From the IMG/VR virus record IMGVR_UViG_3300036766_001158, positions 1 through 37,050 of that record: a DNA stretch of 37,050 bases. The stretch is one strand, 5' to 3'. Shown here one piece after another: positions 20,914 to 29,483 of this stretch (position 1 is its first letter; each line of letters starts with the position of its first letter). Source of the stretch: a virus. A program made the position numbers and the translations under genes. The notes under the pieces were generated by a model. That model worked only from the letters and a program-made list of their open reading frames with translations. It did no database searches and was not told the DNA's origin.

Positions 20914-21726
20914 ATGACTATCGATATGAAAGATTATGCGGGCGAATTAGATTCTCCAGCCGCCGTGGAGCAACAACCGTCTAACAGTTACATACGGAAT
21001 GAGCAGGAATATCCTGTGCTTCCTTCTGATACTAAGGCCCCCGAAGCACCAGTAGAAGCGAGAGCTGAATCTGTTGTTGATCAAGTGCCAGTTCAGGAAG
21101 AGTCGCAGGCTCTAAATTTCAAAGCTCTGTCTGAGAGTGTTGAACGATTAAAGGCAGAAAGGGAAGCGGAAAAGCGGGAGCATCAACTCCAACTTGATAT
21201 GCTTCGAGCTAATCTAGTACAGAGAAACACGCAACAAGATCAACCCAAACCAAGAAAGATGTTCGATGGCATGGAAGATGGGGAAATCCCCAATGTCGGA
21301 GAACTTAGACAGGCTTGGAATGAGCGTGAAGTAGCTTACAATGAGAAGATCGAAGAGCTTCAAGTCGCTAGTAACTACCCCGATTATGCCGAAGTATTAA
21401 CAAAGCACGGAAAACGTTTAGCAGAAACTGATCCAGTCTTTTTGCAAGGGCTCCGAGGAGCTGAGAACAAAGCATTGTTTGCATATCAGTATGCAAAACG
21501 AGAACAGCGTTTTCAGGAACTTGAGGCTCAGGTAAGTAATAATAAAGCTCCAAATCCACTATCAACGCCGAGCAATAATGCTCAGAAGATTGTAGACAAC
21601 GCTCGTAAGCCAGGAACTCTGGCACAGGCGGGAGGCCAAAGCGTTCTAAGCAAGGCTGACTACTTCGAAACGATGAGTGATGCAGAGTTTATGAAATACG
21701 CCGGAAAGCATCTAGAGGGGATCTAG
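20914..21726 (+). CDS. Probable scaffolding protein
   Basis: This 270-residue acidic, Gln/Glu/Ala-rich protein lies immediately upstream of the major capsid gene. It has a long predicted coiled coil (KALSESVERLKAEREAEKRE, about residues 69-110), a disordered N-terminal third and a short C-terminal helix ending MKYAGKHLEGI. Position, charge and coiled coil fit a scaffold that directs prohead assembly. No sequence family is recognised. Confidence 0.7.
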   Translation: MTIDMKDYAGELDSPAAVEQQPSNSYIRNEQEYPVLPSDTKAPEAPVEARAESVVDQVPVQEESQALNFKALSESVERLKAEREAEKREHQLQLDMLRANLVQRNTQQDQPKPRKMFDGMEDGEIPNVGELRQAWNEREVAYNEKIEELQVASNYPDYAEVLTKHGKRLAETDPVFLQGLRGAENKALFAYQYAKREQRFQELEAQVSNNKAPNPLSTPSNNAQKIVDNARKPGTLAQAGGQSVLSKADYFETMSDAEFMKYAGKHLEGI

Positions 21727-21742
21727 AAATTAGAGACTAAAA

Positions 21743-22690
21743 ATGGCAATTACTACACTTACTCAACTGCCTCCAGAAGTGCGAACATACTTTGATAGAT
21801 TGTTGCTTGCCCTCGCGAGACCATATTTTATCTATGACCTGTTCGCTCAGAAGAGACAGATTCCACTTAACTCCGGAGATCAAATGGTCTTCCGTAGATA
21901 TGGTACATTAACAGCAGCTGTTGTTCCTCTTACAGATGGACAAACTCCTATGGGAGATCAGTTGTCAGTTACTGACTTTAAAACACAAATCCAATGGTAT
22001 GGTTCATTCTGCACCATCACGGATCAAGTTCAATATGTCGTGCAGGACAGAGTTCTAAATGAAGCAACGAAAGTTCTTTCTCTCCAACTAGGTCTCACGC
22101 TCGATACATTGATCAGAGACATGATGGTTTCTACTGCATCAACAATTGCTTGTGCCGGTGGCTTGAATGGTAATACTCCAACAGAGATTACTGACCAAGA
22201 TATCCAAACAGCAATTGTCGCTTTGAGACAGGGCAACGCCCGCCTCATGACCAATCCTCTACCTGGCGAAAATAAATTCGGTACTGCTCCCGTTCGTAGT
22301 TCTTACTGGGGCTTTATGAGTGTGGATATGCAATCTGACTTGGAAGCTGTTTCTAGCTTCATCCAGGCTGCTAACTATCCAAACCCAATGAATGCTCTCG
22401 AAGCAGAATGGGGTGCAACTCGTAACGTTCGCTGGCTATTGAACACCAACGGCTTTAGCAACGGTGCAACACCAAACGTTTATTCTTCTTTTGTCCTTGG
22501 ACAAGAAGCGTATGGCGTAGTTCGTCTAGGTGCAAAAGAAGCTGAATTTATCGTCAAACCTCTCGGGGCTTCCGGTACAGCAGATCCTTTAAACCAAAGA
22601 GGTACAGTAGGTTACAAATACCCATTTGCAACTCGTATCCTTAATGACAACTGGATTACTAGATTAACTTCAACACTTTCCAGCTCATAA
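21743..22690 (+). CDS. Major capsid protein, N4-gp56 family
   Basis: The protein has 315 residues with typical N4-gp56 family text: TYFDRLLLALARPYFIYDLF near the start, RRYGTLTAAVVPLTDG, LSVTDFKTQIQWYGSFCTIT, VLSLQLGLTLDTLIRDMMVS, and EWGATRNVRWLLN later. These form the HK97-like fold of the head lattice. It lies between scaffold and decoration genes, as usual. It is a likely client of the phage GroES-like protein. Confidence 0.92.
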   Translation: MAITTLTQLPPEVRTYFDRLLLALARPYFIYDLFAQKRQIPLNSGDQMVFRRYGTLTAAVVPLTDGQTPMGDQLSVTDFKTQIQWYGSFCTITDQVQYVVQDRVLNEATKVLSLQLGLTLDTLIRDMMVSTASTIACAGGLNGNTPTEITDQDIQTAIVALRQGNARLMTNPLPGENKFGTAPVRSSYWGFMSVDMQSDLEAVSSFIQAANYPNPMNALEAEWGATRNVRWLLNTNGFSNGATPNVYSSFVLGQEAYGVVRLGAKEAEFIVKPLGASGTADPLNQRGTVGYKYPFATRILNDNWITRLTSTLSSS

Positions 22691-22700
22691 GGAGGACCTA

Positions 22701-23423
22701 ATGGCTATTGTAAAAAAAGGTACTTTAAGTGTTGTCCTTGGTGGGGCTGCTCAGAACTTGGCACTTGGCTTTGTTCCTAGCTATTTCCGCATGGAAAACA
22801 AAACGAAGATCATCGCTAACTCTAACGCCGTTCAAATCGTTGAATGGTGGGATGATATGGTGAATGCATCTGCTTATCTTTGGACTACCACATCAGGCGT
22901 TCCAACGATCAGCTATACCTCAAGTAACGGAGTAACGCCTTATCAGACAGCTGATTCAGCGTTGTATACACCGTCTAATCTGACAATCACTGGCATCAGT
23001 AAAGCTGCTAATGCGAGCATCACTGCTACGCACAACTTTACTTCTGCAGATATCGGTGTGACGGTTGTATCGTTCCATAACGTAGAAGGTATGACTCAGA
23101 TTAACACACTTTCTGGTGTTATTCAGACCGTTACTTCTACTACTAGTTTCACAGTAAACATCAACAGTACAGGATTCACAACTTGGACTGCTGGTGGTAT
23201 TGCGAACGTGGTAACTGGACGTCCAGCTTTGCAGGGCGGTGTTGTATCTGCAACACAAGCTCCTGGGTTTCCACCTTCACAAGCAACAACTTCACAAGTC
23301 CTCAATACAGCTCTGTTTAATGCAGGGTCTATTGGTCTGACTTTGGGATCTAGCTTGATGGTGAATACCAGCGATGTATGGCAATACTATGCCCTACTCG
23401 ATGCTGACTTTACTAGCGCATAA
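22701..23423 (+). CDS. Capsid-associated (decoration-like) protein with an FCCH-like module
   Basis: The protein has 240 residues, with a strong AAGGAGG before the ATG. The first third (VKKGTLSVVLGGAAQNLALG) looks like a beta-sandwich. Residues about 96-170 carry a module with FTSADIGVTVVSF, VEGMTQIN and FTVNINSTGFTTWTAGG, reminiscent of the E1-FCCH-like beta module often fused to phage virion proteins. The next gene contains a second copy. It lies directly after the capsid gene and is closed by a terminator. A decoration or head-surface role is inferred. Confidence 0.65.
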   Translation: MAIVKKGTLSVVLGGAAQNLALGFVPSYFRMENKTKIIANSNAVQIVEWWDDMVNASAYLWTTTSGVPTISYTSSNGVTPYQTADSALYTPSNLTITGISKAANASITATHNFTSADIGVTVVSFHNVEGMTQINTLSGVIQTVTSTTSFTVNINSTGFTTWTAGGIANVVTGRPALQGGVVSATQAPGFPPSQATTSQVLNTALFNAGSIGLTLGSSLMVNTSDVWQYYALLDADFTSA

Positions 23424-23430
23424 CGTTGTG

Positions 23431-23504
23431 GAGACAGTACGAGAACTGTCTCAAGTCAGGCACGGCTTGGCGTGAAATCTGGGGGATAAAACCCCCCGAT
23501 TTTT
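23431..23504 (+). terminator. Hairpin cluster ending in an intrinsic terminator after the capsid operon
   Basis: Three hairpins in a row: GAGACAGT/ACTGTCTC (23431-23438, 23445-23452; perfect 8 bp), a small CACG/CGTG stem, and GGGGG/CCCCC (23481-23485, 23492-23496) with outer TC/GA pairs and TTTTT at 23500-23504. The last is a standard rho-independent terminator; the first two may protect the abundant capsid mRNA. Confidence 0.8.
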
Positions 23505-23524
23505 GTATTAACTTAAGGTGATGA

Positions 23525-23887
23525 ATGGGAAACCCGCCCTCTGTTACATATCCTTCTCCGAACGAGTGGCTAGAAACAGTCTTTCCTATTACAGCGATCA
23601 CCAATGCTTCTCAAGCTCAAGTTACTTGCTCCGCCTACCCATTTGACTCAGCCGATATAGGCATCACTCAAGTGATGTTCAAGCAAGTACAAGGGATGCT
23701 TCCTGTTAATGGAATGCAAGGCTTGATCATAGATGTCATTGATCCATCCAATTTTGTGGTGAACATCAACAGTACCCAATTCCCTGCTTATACAAGTGGT
23801 GGAGTGATCTGCATCGATACTGGAGAACCTCCAGTTGAAACTCAGGGACAGCAGACACTCAACACACCATTTCACAACATTTTATAA
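23525..23887 (+). CDS. FCCH-like module virion protein, 120 aa
   Basis: The protein is essentially one copy of the module in the preceding gene: FDSADIGITQVMF, VQGMLPVNGMQG, FVVNINSTQFPAYTSGG. It has a short N-terminal arm (MGNPPSVTYPSPNEWLE) and a C-terminal tail. The ATG at 23525 is preceded by AAGGTGATGA. It is likely a virion protein that arose by duplication from its neighbour, though it lies beyond the terminator and so may be expressed at another level. Confidence 0.6.
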   Translation: MGNPPSVTYPSPNEWLETVFPITAITNASQAQVTCSAYPFDSADIGITQVMFKQVQGMLPVNGMQGLIIDVIDPSNFVVNINSTQFPAYTSGGVICIDTGEPPVETQGQQTLNTPFHNIL

Positions 23888-23899
23888 ACAAAGGTTTAC

Positions 23900-24310
23900 A
23901 TGGCAAGACCACGCAAGATGCAAAGGTTAAACGAAGCAAAATCAGAAGTGATTGCTGACAATGTTTTAAAACAAGATCCAGACGGATTACCACCAGTAGA
24001 TATGGCTATTCTAGAAAAGGTAGCAGTCGTTAAGATGATGCCTAAGTTCAGAAAGATCGTCTTCTTAAATGGGAGAGATCCTGGATATCCACTTGATTTC
24101 CATTACGCAAGCAAAACTCACCCTCTTAAGATCTACAAGCTCCTGCATGGGCAAGAGTACGATCTGCCAGAGGAAGTTATCGAGCATTTGGAATCATGTG
24201 CTGAACCGCAGTATGCATACAGGAAGGGTCTGGACGGACATCCTCAAATGTTTGTGGAGTCTCGTAAGTTCATATTCCAATGTAGAAACGCGCCCAGAAA
24301 GGCTGCATAG
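23900..24310 (+). CDS. Hypothetical virion-region protein, 136 aa
   Basis: The protein has a basic N-terminus (MARPRKMQRLNEAK), then a mixed alpha/beta body with MMPKFRKIVFLNGRDPGYPL and HPLKIYKLLHGQEYDLPEEV. Proteins of this shape lie between capsid and adaptor genes in related podoviruses (recalled). The function is unknown; a head-tail role is possible. Confidence 0.6.
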   Translation: MARPRKMQRLNEAKSEVIADNVLKQDPDGLPPVDMAILEKVAVVKMMPKFRKIVFLNGRDPGYPLDFHYASKTHPLKIYKLLHGQEYDLPEEVIEHLESCAEPQYAYRKGLDGHPQMFVESRKFIFQCRNAPRKAA

Positions 24311-24318
24311 AGGTTATA

Positions 24319-25221
24319 ATGACGATCCCTCCTTCAACTGCTGGCTGGACTTTTGCAAATATAAAGTCGAAGATTCGGTCCATTACAGGAACCCCAAGTA
24401 CTGATCAATTGTCAGAAGCGCAGGTTGGTGCTTATGCCAATGACTATTTGCAGTACACGATGCCTCATGAGTTAAAGGTTCAGATTGATAATAACTTCCT
24501 AGACTTCAAGACGGTCCCTGGACAGAATGTTTATTCGTTTCCGGGGGCTTTCCTTACCGACTCTCCAGGGGCTTATGCAGATGGTTTCCCGCTCATCTTC
24601 TACCAAGATCCTGATATTTTTTATCAAGATTGGCCACAACAATATAATGTGGATTCAGTGGCTGCTGGCACAGGCTCTCAATTCACTTTTACTGGGAATA
24701 CTCAGGGATTCCCAATCATCGCCGGAAGCTATTTCATTACTGATAGCATCCAGGTTCTCCAAGACGATGGTATTGGGAATTTAGTAGCCGGTAATACGGT
24801 CAGTGTTGGCGGATCAGGAACAATTGATTATGTAACTGGAGCGTTTAGCGCTACATTTATTACAGCTCCTGCAGCTACTTTAACTGTATATGATAAGTAT
24901 ATAGCTTACCAAGGGAATAGACCTCAGGGTGTGCTTTTCTTTGAGAACCAGTTCACGGTAATGCCAGTGCCAGATCAAGTTTATCAAATGAGAATGCAGG
25001 GGTTCATTTTCCCTTCCGCGTTGGTAAACGATTCTGATTTACCACAACAACCAGAGTGGGGTCCTCTCATTGCTTATGGGGCTTCTCTTGAGATCTTTTC
25101 TGATAGGGGGGACACGGCTAGTTTTGAAAGATATGCTCCCATGTTAAAGAGGTATGAAAACGTAGCTCTTAGCCGAACCATTCAACAATATACAGCCGAA
25201 CAAGGTGTACCAAGGTTTTAA
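24319..25221 (+). CDS. Head-to-tail adaptor, P22 gp4-like, with inserted beta domain
   Basis: The 300-residue protein starts with a helical region (FANIKSKIRSITG, SEAQVGAYANDYLQ) and ends with EWGPLIAYGASLEIFSDRGD and a C-terminal helix, as in P22 gp4-like tail accessory factors that extend the portal. P22 gp4 is about 166 residues. Here an extra Gly/Thr-rich segment (about residues 115-195, including GTIDYVTGAFSATF) is inserted. A similar segment occurs in the hub protein at 25828. AGAGG precedes the ATG. Confidence 0.65.
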   Translation: MTIPPSTAGWTFANIKSKIRSITGTPSTDQLSEAQVGAYANDYLQYTMPHELKVQIDNNFLDFKTVPGQNVYSFPGAFLTDSPGAYADGFPLIFYQDPDIFYQDWPQQYNVDSVAAGTGSQFTFTGNTQGFPIIAGSYFITDSIQVLQDDGIGNLVAGNTVSVGGSGTIDYVTGAFSATFITAPAATLTVYDKYIAYQGNRPQGVLFFENQFTVMPVPDQVYQMRMQGFIFPSALVNDSDLPQQPEWGPLIAYGASLEIFSDRGDTASFERYAPMLKRYENVALSRTIQQYTAEQGVPRF

Positions 25222-25222
25222 C

Positions 25223-25831
25223 ATGTCATACAATCCAAATATACCTCAGCCAACTAATTTAATATCCCAGAGTCAGGGGCAAATATTAGCAAATTTTACA
25301 GCCATAGATTCGACTTCTTATGGTTTTTCTAGAGAACATATAACTATCACCAACGTTACCAATGGTGGGTTGCATAAGTTAGCAACGATGCCAGATACCG
25401 CTTCTGTGACACCAGGTGTTGGATATGGTTCTTACTATGCTAGCAAAACAGACACCAATGCTGGTACGGTAACCGCTGCCGTATATAAGAGTGGAGACGC
25501 AACTAGCATTTCTATTTTAAGCTCGATAAAAGCGTGGGGCATTTTCGTTGGAAGCACGTTGGCTATAACAGATGGATTTAATTTCGACTCCGTAACCCGG
25601 GTGTCCGCGTCACCCGGTCAGTATATCATTACTCTGACCAATGCGTTAGACTCACCGATATATGGAGTGCTTGTTGCTACAACTGGAAGCATTTCTGGTG
25701 CAAATATGATAGGTGGTTCAACAAATGCATATAAAATTACAGATGCCTCCCATTTCCAAATATACTGTAAGTCACTAACAGCTACTGCTACGGTCAATGC
25801 AGATGTAACATTTGCGGTATTCCAATTATGA
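25223..25831 (+). CDS. Virion protein, 202 aa
   Basis: The start at 25223 follows AAGG; an in-frame ATG at 25205 lies inside the previous gene. The opening YNPNIPQPTNLISQSQGQIL is typical of a small structural protein seen in this position in many podoviruses (recalled). The rest is beta-rich, Thr/Ser/Gly-dominated (ASPGQYIITLTNALDSPIYG). The stop overlaps the hub gene start (ATGA-type). Exact role unknown. Confidence 0.6.
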   Translation: MSYNPNIPQPTNLISQSQGQILANFTAIDSTSYGFSREHITITNVTNGGLHKLATMPDTASVTPGVGYGSYYASKTDTNAGTVTAAVYKSGDATSISILSSIKAWGIFVGSTLAITDGFNFDSVTRVSASPGQYIITLTNALDSPIYGVLVATTGSISGANMIGGSTNAYKITDASHFQIYCKSLTATATVNADVTFAVFQL

Positions 25832-27795
25832 GCATAGTTTATCAGCCATTTCTGATTTCTGAATTCAAGACTGGTCTTTATGACTACTTACAGCCTTGGA
25901 TTAGACCCGCTGATGCTTTTGAACCACTAGTGAATGCTTACGTATATCGAGGAGTGTTGCAGAAGAGAAATGGGTCTACAGTTTTTGGGGATCAGTTAGA
26001 AGACGAATCTCCAGTAATGGGGATTATGCAATACCAAGACGAATCTACTGGAATAGCGGCTCTGGTTGTTGCTTCCACGAAATTTTTATACTTATACACC
26101 CCTGGATCTGAGACGGATGATGGCACTTTTTCTAAAATAATTTCAGTTGCTGATTCTCCTTTCTGGAGCGGCACAGCCACTAGCTTTGGGAATGCTCATA
26201 GTATACCAACTCTATGGACCAATTTAACCGCATCTACTATTTCAATCACCGATGGTTCAACCACTATTACAGATGATGGGTCTGGAGGATTAGGAAATGG
26301 TGGGATTTTTGCTGCAGGAGGAACAATTAATTATATTACTGGAGTTGTTGCTCTTAACTTCGCAGGAACCACAGAAAATGTAACTCTAGAAATAACCGCT
26401 ACTATTTCTTCAACAGACCCTATATTCACTGGAACGATCCGAAATTTCTTCAACTGGACTAACTGGCAGCCAACATCTTCTATCACTAGCATAGCAACCA
26501 GTTATCTTTACATGACCAACGATGTAGATCCGGTGACTCTTTTTGATGGAGTAAATTTGGCTCGTCCCGGGTTCTATGTAAACGACGTAGGGAACTTAAA
26601 AATAGAACACGCTTTAGACGTGAAGACATACAACAATAGATTGTTGTTGATACGCCCAACTATAACTGGCGAATCGAACCCAGCCAATCAGGATATTTAT
26701 TATAGCGCCAGTTTCAATCCGTTTGACTTTGTTGGTAATGTTGCTGGACATGGAGGCGCGATCTCTGCAGCAACTGGAGATAGAATAATATCATCAGATT
26801 TCTTAAGAGATAACTTGGTGATTGCATTCTCAAATAGTACTTGGAGTTTCCAGATCAGTGGATTAGCTAACCCTCCATTCATCTTCAGAAGGCTTAATAG
26901 CTCAAAGAGCAATAAATGTCCCTATGCCAGCGTTCAGTATGATGAGCGCGTCACTAACCTAGGCTCTACTGGATTCTTAGCTTGTGATGGAGTAAATGTG
27001 CAAAGATTCGACATCCCGATTATTGACTACTACGAATCTCAGATAGCTCAAAATTACTTTAATCAGGATTTTTCTCAAAGATACGATAATTTAACTCAAA
27101 CTTGGATGTTTTATCCATCATATAATGATGAGAACCCTCTTGTAGATTTTGTAGCTCCCGGATCCGACGAGACGCTAGTGTATAATTTCCTTGAGAATAC
27201 TTGGGCCACCTATCAGAATTCATTTCCAATGACCTGTATGGGACTTTTCAATGCCACTTCTGGAACCACATGGGAAGAACTGGATGTTGACCCACAGGAT
27301 CAATGGGAAAATACCCAAGCCCCTTGGTTTAGCTATGGGATACAATCAGAAGCTCCTTTGCTTTTGGGAGGAGATACCGAAGGGAATGTTTATCATCTAG
27401 ACAATCCTATTGCGGTTAGAGATGGGGAATCCAATGAAGAGGATGGAACTTCTTTTAATGTGTCCATAAAAACCACTCGATGGAACCCATTTATGCAATC
27501 TGGAGAAAAAACCCAGTTTGGATACATCGATGTTTATTACAGCAAATCGTCTGTTGATCCTTCCAACCCGATACAAGTTACATTCCAATTCTATGTAGAC
27601 AACAGCACAAACGTAGCTGCGAGTCGTACATTAACCTTCGATGGGCCTGTTGAGTCTGACTACGCTTGGAAAAGGGTCTATTGCAATCTGATGGGAGAGT
27701 TTATTCAGATTGGTATCGATCCTTCCGAAGACGCGCCATTCCAGATTTTAGGATTTGTTCTTTGGGCTAGACCTGCTGGAAGGCTGACTCCATGA
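25828..27795 (+). CDS. Tail hub/packaged-DNA stabilisation protein, P22 gp10-like
   Basis: The protein has 655 residues. The N-terminus with FKTGLYDYLQPWIRPADAFE and NAYVYRGVLQKRNGS is the standard opening of gp10-like hub proteins. Long beta-rich stretches follow, with YNNRLLLIRPT, LVIAFSNSTWSFQISG and WATYQNSFPMTCMG. Residues about 120-195 hold a Gly/Thr-rich insert with GTINYITGVVALNF, similar to the insert in the adaptor gene. It plugs the portal and holds the tailspike. The gene overlaps both neighbours by 4 bp. Confidence 0.75.
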   Translation: MSIVYQPFLISEFKTGLYDYLQPWIRPADAFEPLVNAYVYRGVLQKRNGSTVFGDQLEDESPVMGIMQYQDESTGIAALVVASTKFLYLYTPGSETDDGTFSKIISVADSPFWSGTATSFGNAHSIPTLWTNLTASTISITDGSTTITDDGSGGLGNGGIFAAGGTINYITGVVALNFAGTTENVTLEITATISSTDPIFTGTIRNFFNWTNWQPTSSITSIATSYLYMTNDVDPVTLFDGVNLARPGFYVNDVGNLKIEHALDVKTYNNRLLLIRPTITGESNPANQDIYYSASFNPFDFVGNVAGHGGAISAATGDRIISSDFLRDNLVIAFSNSTWSFQISGLANPPFIFRRLNSSKSNKCPYASVQYDERVTNLGSTGFLACDGVNVQRFDIPIIDYYESQIAQNYFNQDFSQRYDNLTQTWMFYPSYNDENPLVDFVAPGSDETLVYNFLENTWATYQNSFPMTCMGLFNATSGTTWEELDVDPQDQWENTQAPWFSYGIQSEAPLLLGGDTEGNVYHLDNPIAVRDGESNEEDGTSFNVSIKTTRWNPFMQSGEKTQFGYIDVYYSKSSVDPSNPIQVTFQFYVDNSTNVAASRTLTFDGPVESDYAWKRVYCNLMGEFIQIGIDPSEDAPFQILGFVLWARPAGRLTP

Positions 27796-28238
27796 CATCA
27801 CAGTTTAATCCTTTCCTTCAGGGAACTGTGCCTATATCGACCATTATTCCGACTAATGAAGATCTTTTTGTCCCTTATTTTACCAGAACGTACGAGGACT
27901 TGGCCACAGCCATTAACAACAAAGATAATATTTACTTCCAGATCCCCATTAAGAGCACCGCGGCTAATATACCAAACCTACCAAACTTCGGGGCGTTTAT
28001 AGTTTGTGTTAGTGGGTCGGATAGCACGTTGCCAACAATAACGGCGAGTTTGTGTAAGTCATCTTCATCTGTAGCCGGATCTGTAGCCCAGTTAGGTTTC
28101 CAGGCCGGGACAGCTACGTGGGCCGGAAAAGTTTTGACTATTACATCAACAGCCTCTAGTTTTCAGATAGCCCATAACAATACAGGGGTTACCGGTAATT
28201 TCAATATCAAAATAATAGGAACGCAAGGAGCAACATGA
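27792..28238 (+). CDS. Virion protein, 148 aa
   Basis: An ATGA overlap links it to the hub gene. The first part (FNPFLQGTVPISTIIPTNED) is extended; the remainder is beta-rich and Ser/Thr/Gly-rich. Its place between the hub and the acetyltransferase suggests a minor tail protein. It is unrecognised. Confidence 0.55.
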   Translation: MTSQFNPFLQGTVPISTIIPTNEDLFVPYFTRTYEDLATAINNKDNIYFQIPIKSTAANIPNLPNFGAFIVCVSGSDSTLPTITASLCKSSSSVAGSVAQLGFQAGTATWAGKVLTITSTASSFQIAHNNTGVTGNFNIKIIGTQGAT

Positions 28239-28687
28239 CTACCGCAGCGACTGAACCAAAAAGCAGCACGGCAACTATTCCTAAGTTAGAATTCGTGCGC
28301 CTTAAAATACCGCGGTTGATCCCTAAGGAATTGATCGAGGCAGTAAAGGGAAGAACCTTTACTCCAGATCAGTTTATTACATACCAAGAGAGACAGGTGG
28401 ATAGTCCGGGAAACTTTCTTTATGCCCTTATCGACAAGGATAAAAAGATCCAGGGGTATCTTTGGGCAGAACTTAATGGCCTAGACGGCACATTATTTGT
28501 GAACACATTCTCTATATCCAAAGAATACTGGGGAAAAGGATTAGGCATAAAAAAGGCCATTGAGTTCTTGTCTACCTTAAAGGAAAAGACAAAGGCCCCT
28601 AGAGTCTACTGGTGCACCACGAACGAGAAGTTTTTTGCAAAAAATGGATTTAAGCGTTCCAAAATCTCTCTCATGGAATATAATTAA
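28235..28687 (+). CDS. GNAT-family acetyltransferase
   Basis: The 150-residue protein has the GNAT core: LYALIDKDKKIQGYLWAEL (beta strands 3-4), then FSISKEYWGKGLGIKKAIEF, where the G-K-G-x-G loop binds acetyl-CoA, and a C-terminal WCTTNEKFFAKNGFKRSK. Acetyltransferases of this type occur in virion gene clusters of related phages and may modify phage or host proteins; the substrate is unknown. It is coupled to the gene before by ATGA. Confidence 0.8.
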   Translation: MTTAATEPKSSTATIPKLEFVRLKIPRLIPKELIEAVKGRTFTPDQFITYQERQVDSPGNFLYALIDKDKKIQGYLWAELNGLDGTLFVNTFSISKEYWGKGLGIKKAIEFLSTLKEKTKAPRVYWCTTNEKFFAKNGFKRSKISLMEYN

Positions 28688-28710
28688 AAATAAAGGTTAA
28701 TAGGTGAAAA

Positions 28711-29199
28711 ATGGGCCAGTCCAAAGACGGCGGATACATGAAGCAACAAACGCTTCTCCCCGAGCAACTCCAGTCGCTTCTGCAACAACTGATGTCTGGT
28801 GGGTCTAACGCCCAAGCAGCTTCTGAAGGTTATAAGCAGTTCCTTCCTGGTGGGGGAGGTGGAGATGCCATAAAGGCCCAAGCCCAAAGAGACTTTCAAC
28901 AACAAACTATTCCAAGTATACTAAATGCGTTTGGTCCTGGAAGTAAAGGCTCGACATCGTTAAATCAGGCCCTCGCCACCGGAGGAGCGGATCTAAACAC
29001 CAATCTAGCGGCAATGCTTTCGCAAGCGCAATTACAGGCCGCCCATGGGCTAGGAAGTCTAGGACAAAGCCAGCAACAGGGTGCAATAAGCACTCCAGGA
29101 TTCGCGTATATGCAAAGACAGCCACCACTTTGGCAGCAATTACTACAAAGCACTCTTGGGGCCGGTGGTCAGGCTGCTGGTGCATATTTAGGTAGATAA
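28711..29199 (+). CDS. Probable ejection/DNA transfer protein, 162 aa
   Basis: The protein is rich in Gln, Ala and Gly, with patterned segments (QTLLPEQLQSLLQQLMSGG, then NQALATGGADLNTNLAAMLS and AQLQAAHGLGSLGQSQQQ), as in small injected proteins of P22-like phages (gp7-type). AGGTG precedes the ATG. It opens the ejection-protein group; the two large proteins downstream complete the set. The stop overlaps the next start (TAATG). Confidence 0.6.
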   Translation: MGQSKDGGYMKQQTLLPEQLQSLLQQLMSGGSNAQAASEGYKQFLPGGGGGDAIKAQAQRDFQQQTIPSILNAFGPGSKGSTSLNQALATGGADLNTNLAAMLSQAQLQAAHGLGSLGQSQQQGAISTPGFAYMQRQPPLWQQLLQSTLGAGGQAAGAYLGR

Positions 29200-29408
29200 T
29201 GACAAAAAGCAAAAATGTCCTCAATCAGCGTCAATTCAAAAATGGCACAGCTCCAGTTCAGCCTGCGGATGAGTTTGATCGTACATATAGACGAGAACCT
29301 AATCCGCCATCTAATAACAAGAAAAGACAAAGTGTAGCCTTAGGAAAGATGAGCCAAGCAAGACCAGGATTGGCAGGAATGCAAGATTTTAAAAGAAAAA
29401 ATAAATAG
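29199..29408 (+). CDS. Hypothetical basic protein, 69 aa
   Basis: The start is coupled to the upstream gene. The protein is basic, polar and Pro/Asn/Arg-rich (RTYRREPNPPSNNKKRQSVA), probably disordered, and ends MQDFKRKNK. It lies within the ejection-protein group and may be an internal virion protein. It is unrecognised. Confidence 0.5.
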   Translation: MTKSKNVLNQRQFKNGTAPVQPADEFDRTYRREPNPPSNNKKRQSVALGKMSQARPGLAGMQDFKRKNK

Positions 29409-29483
29409 AGAATTTAAAATGAAGTATTTCACCTGTTTAGATGCAACTACTGGCAGAAACTGGGGATATATTGGGAGGTATTT

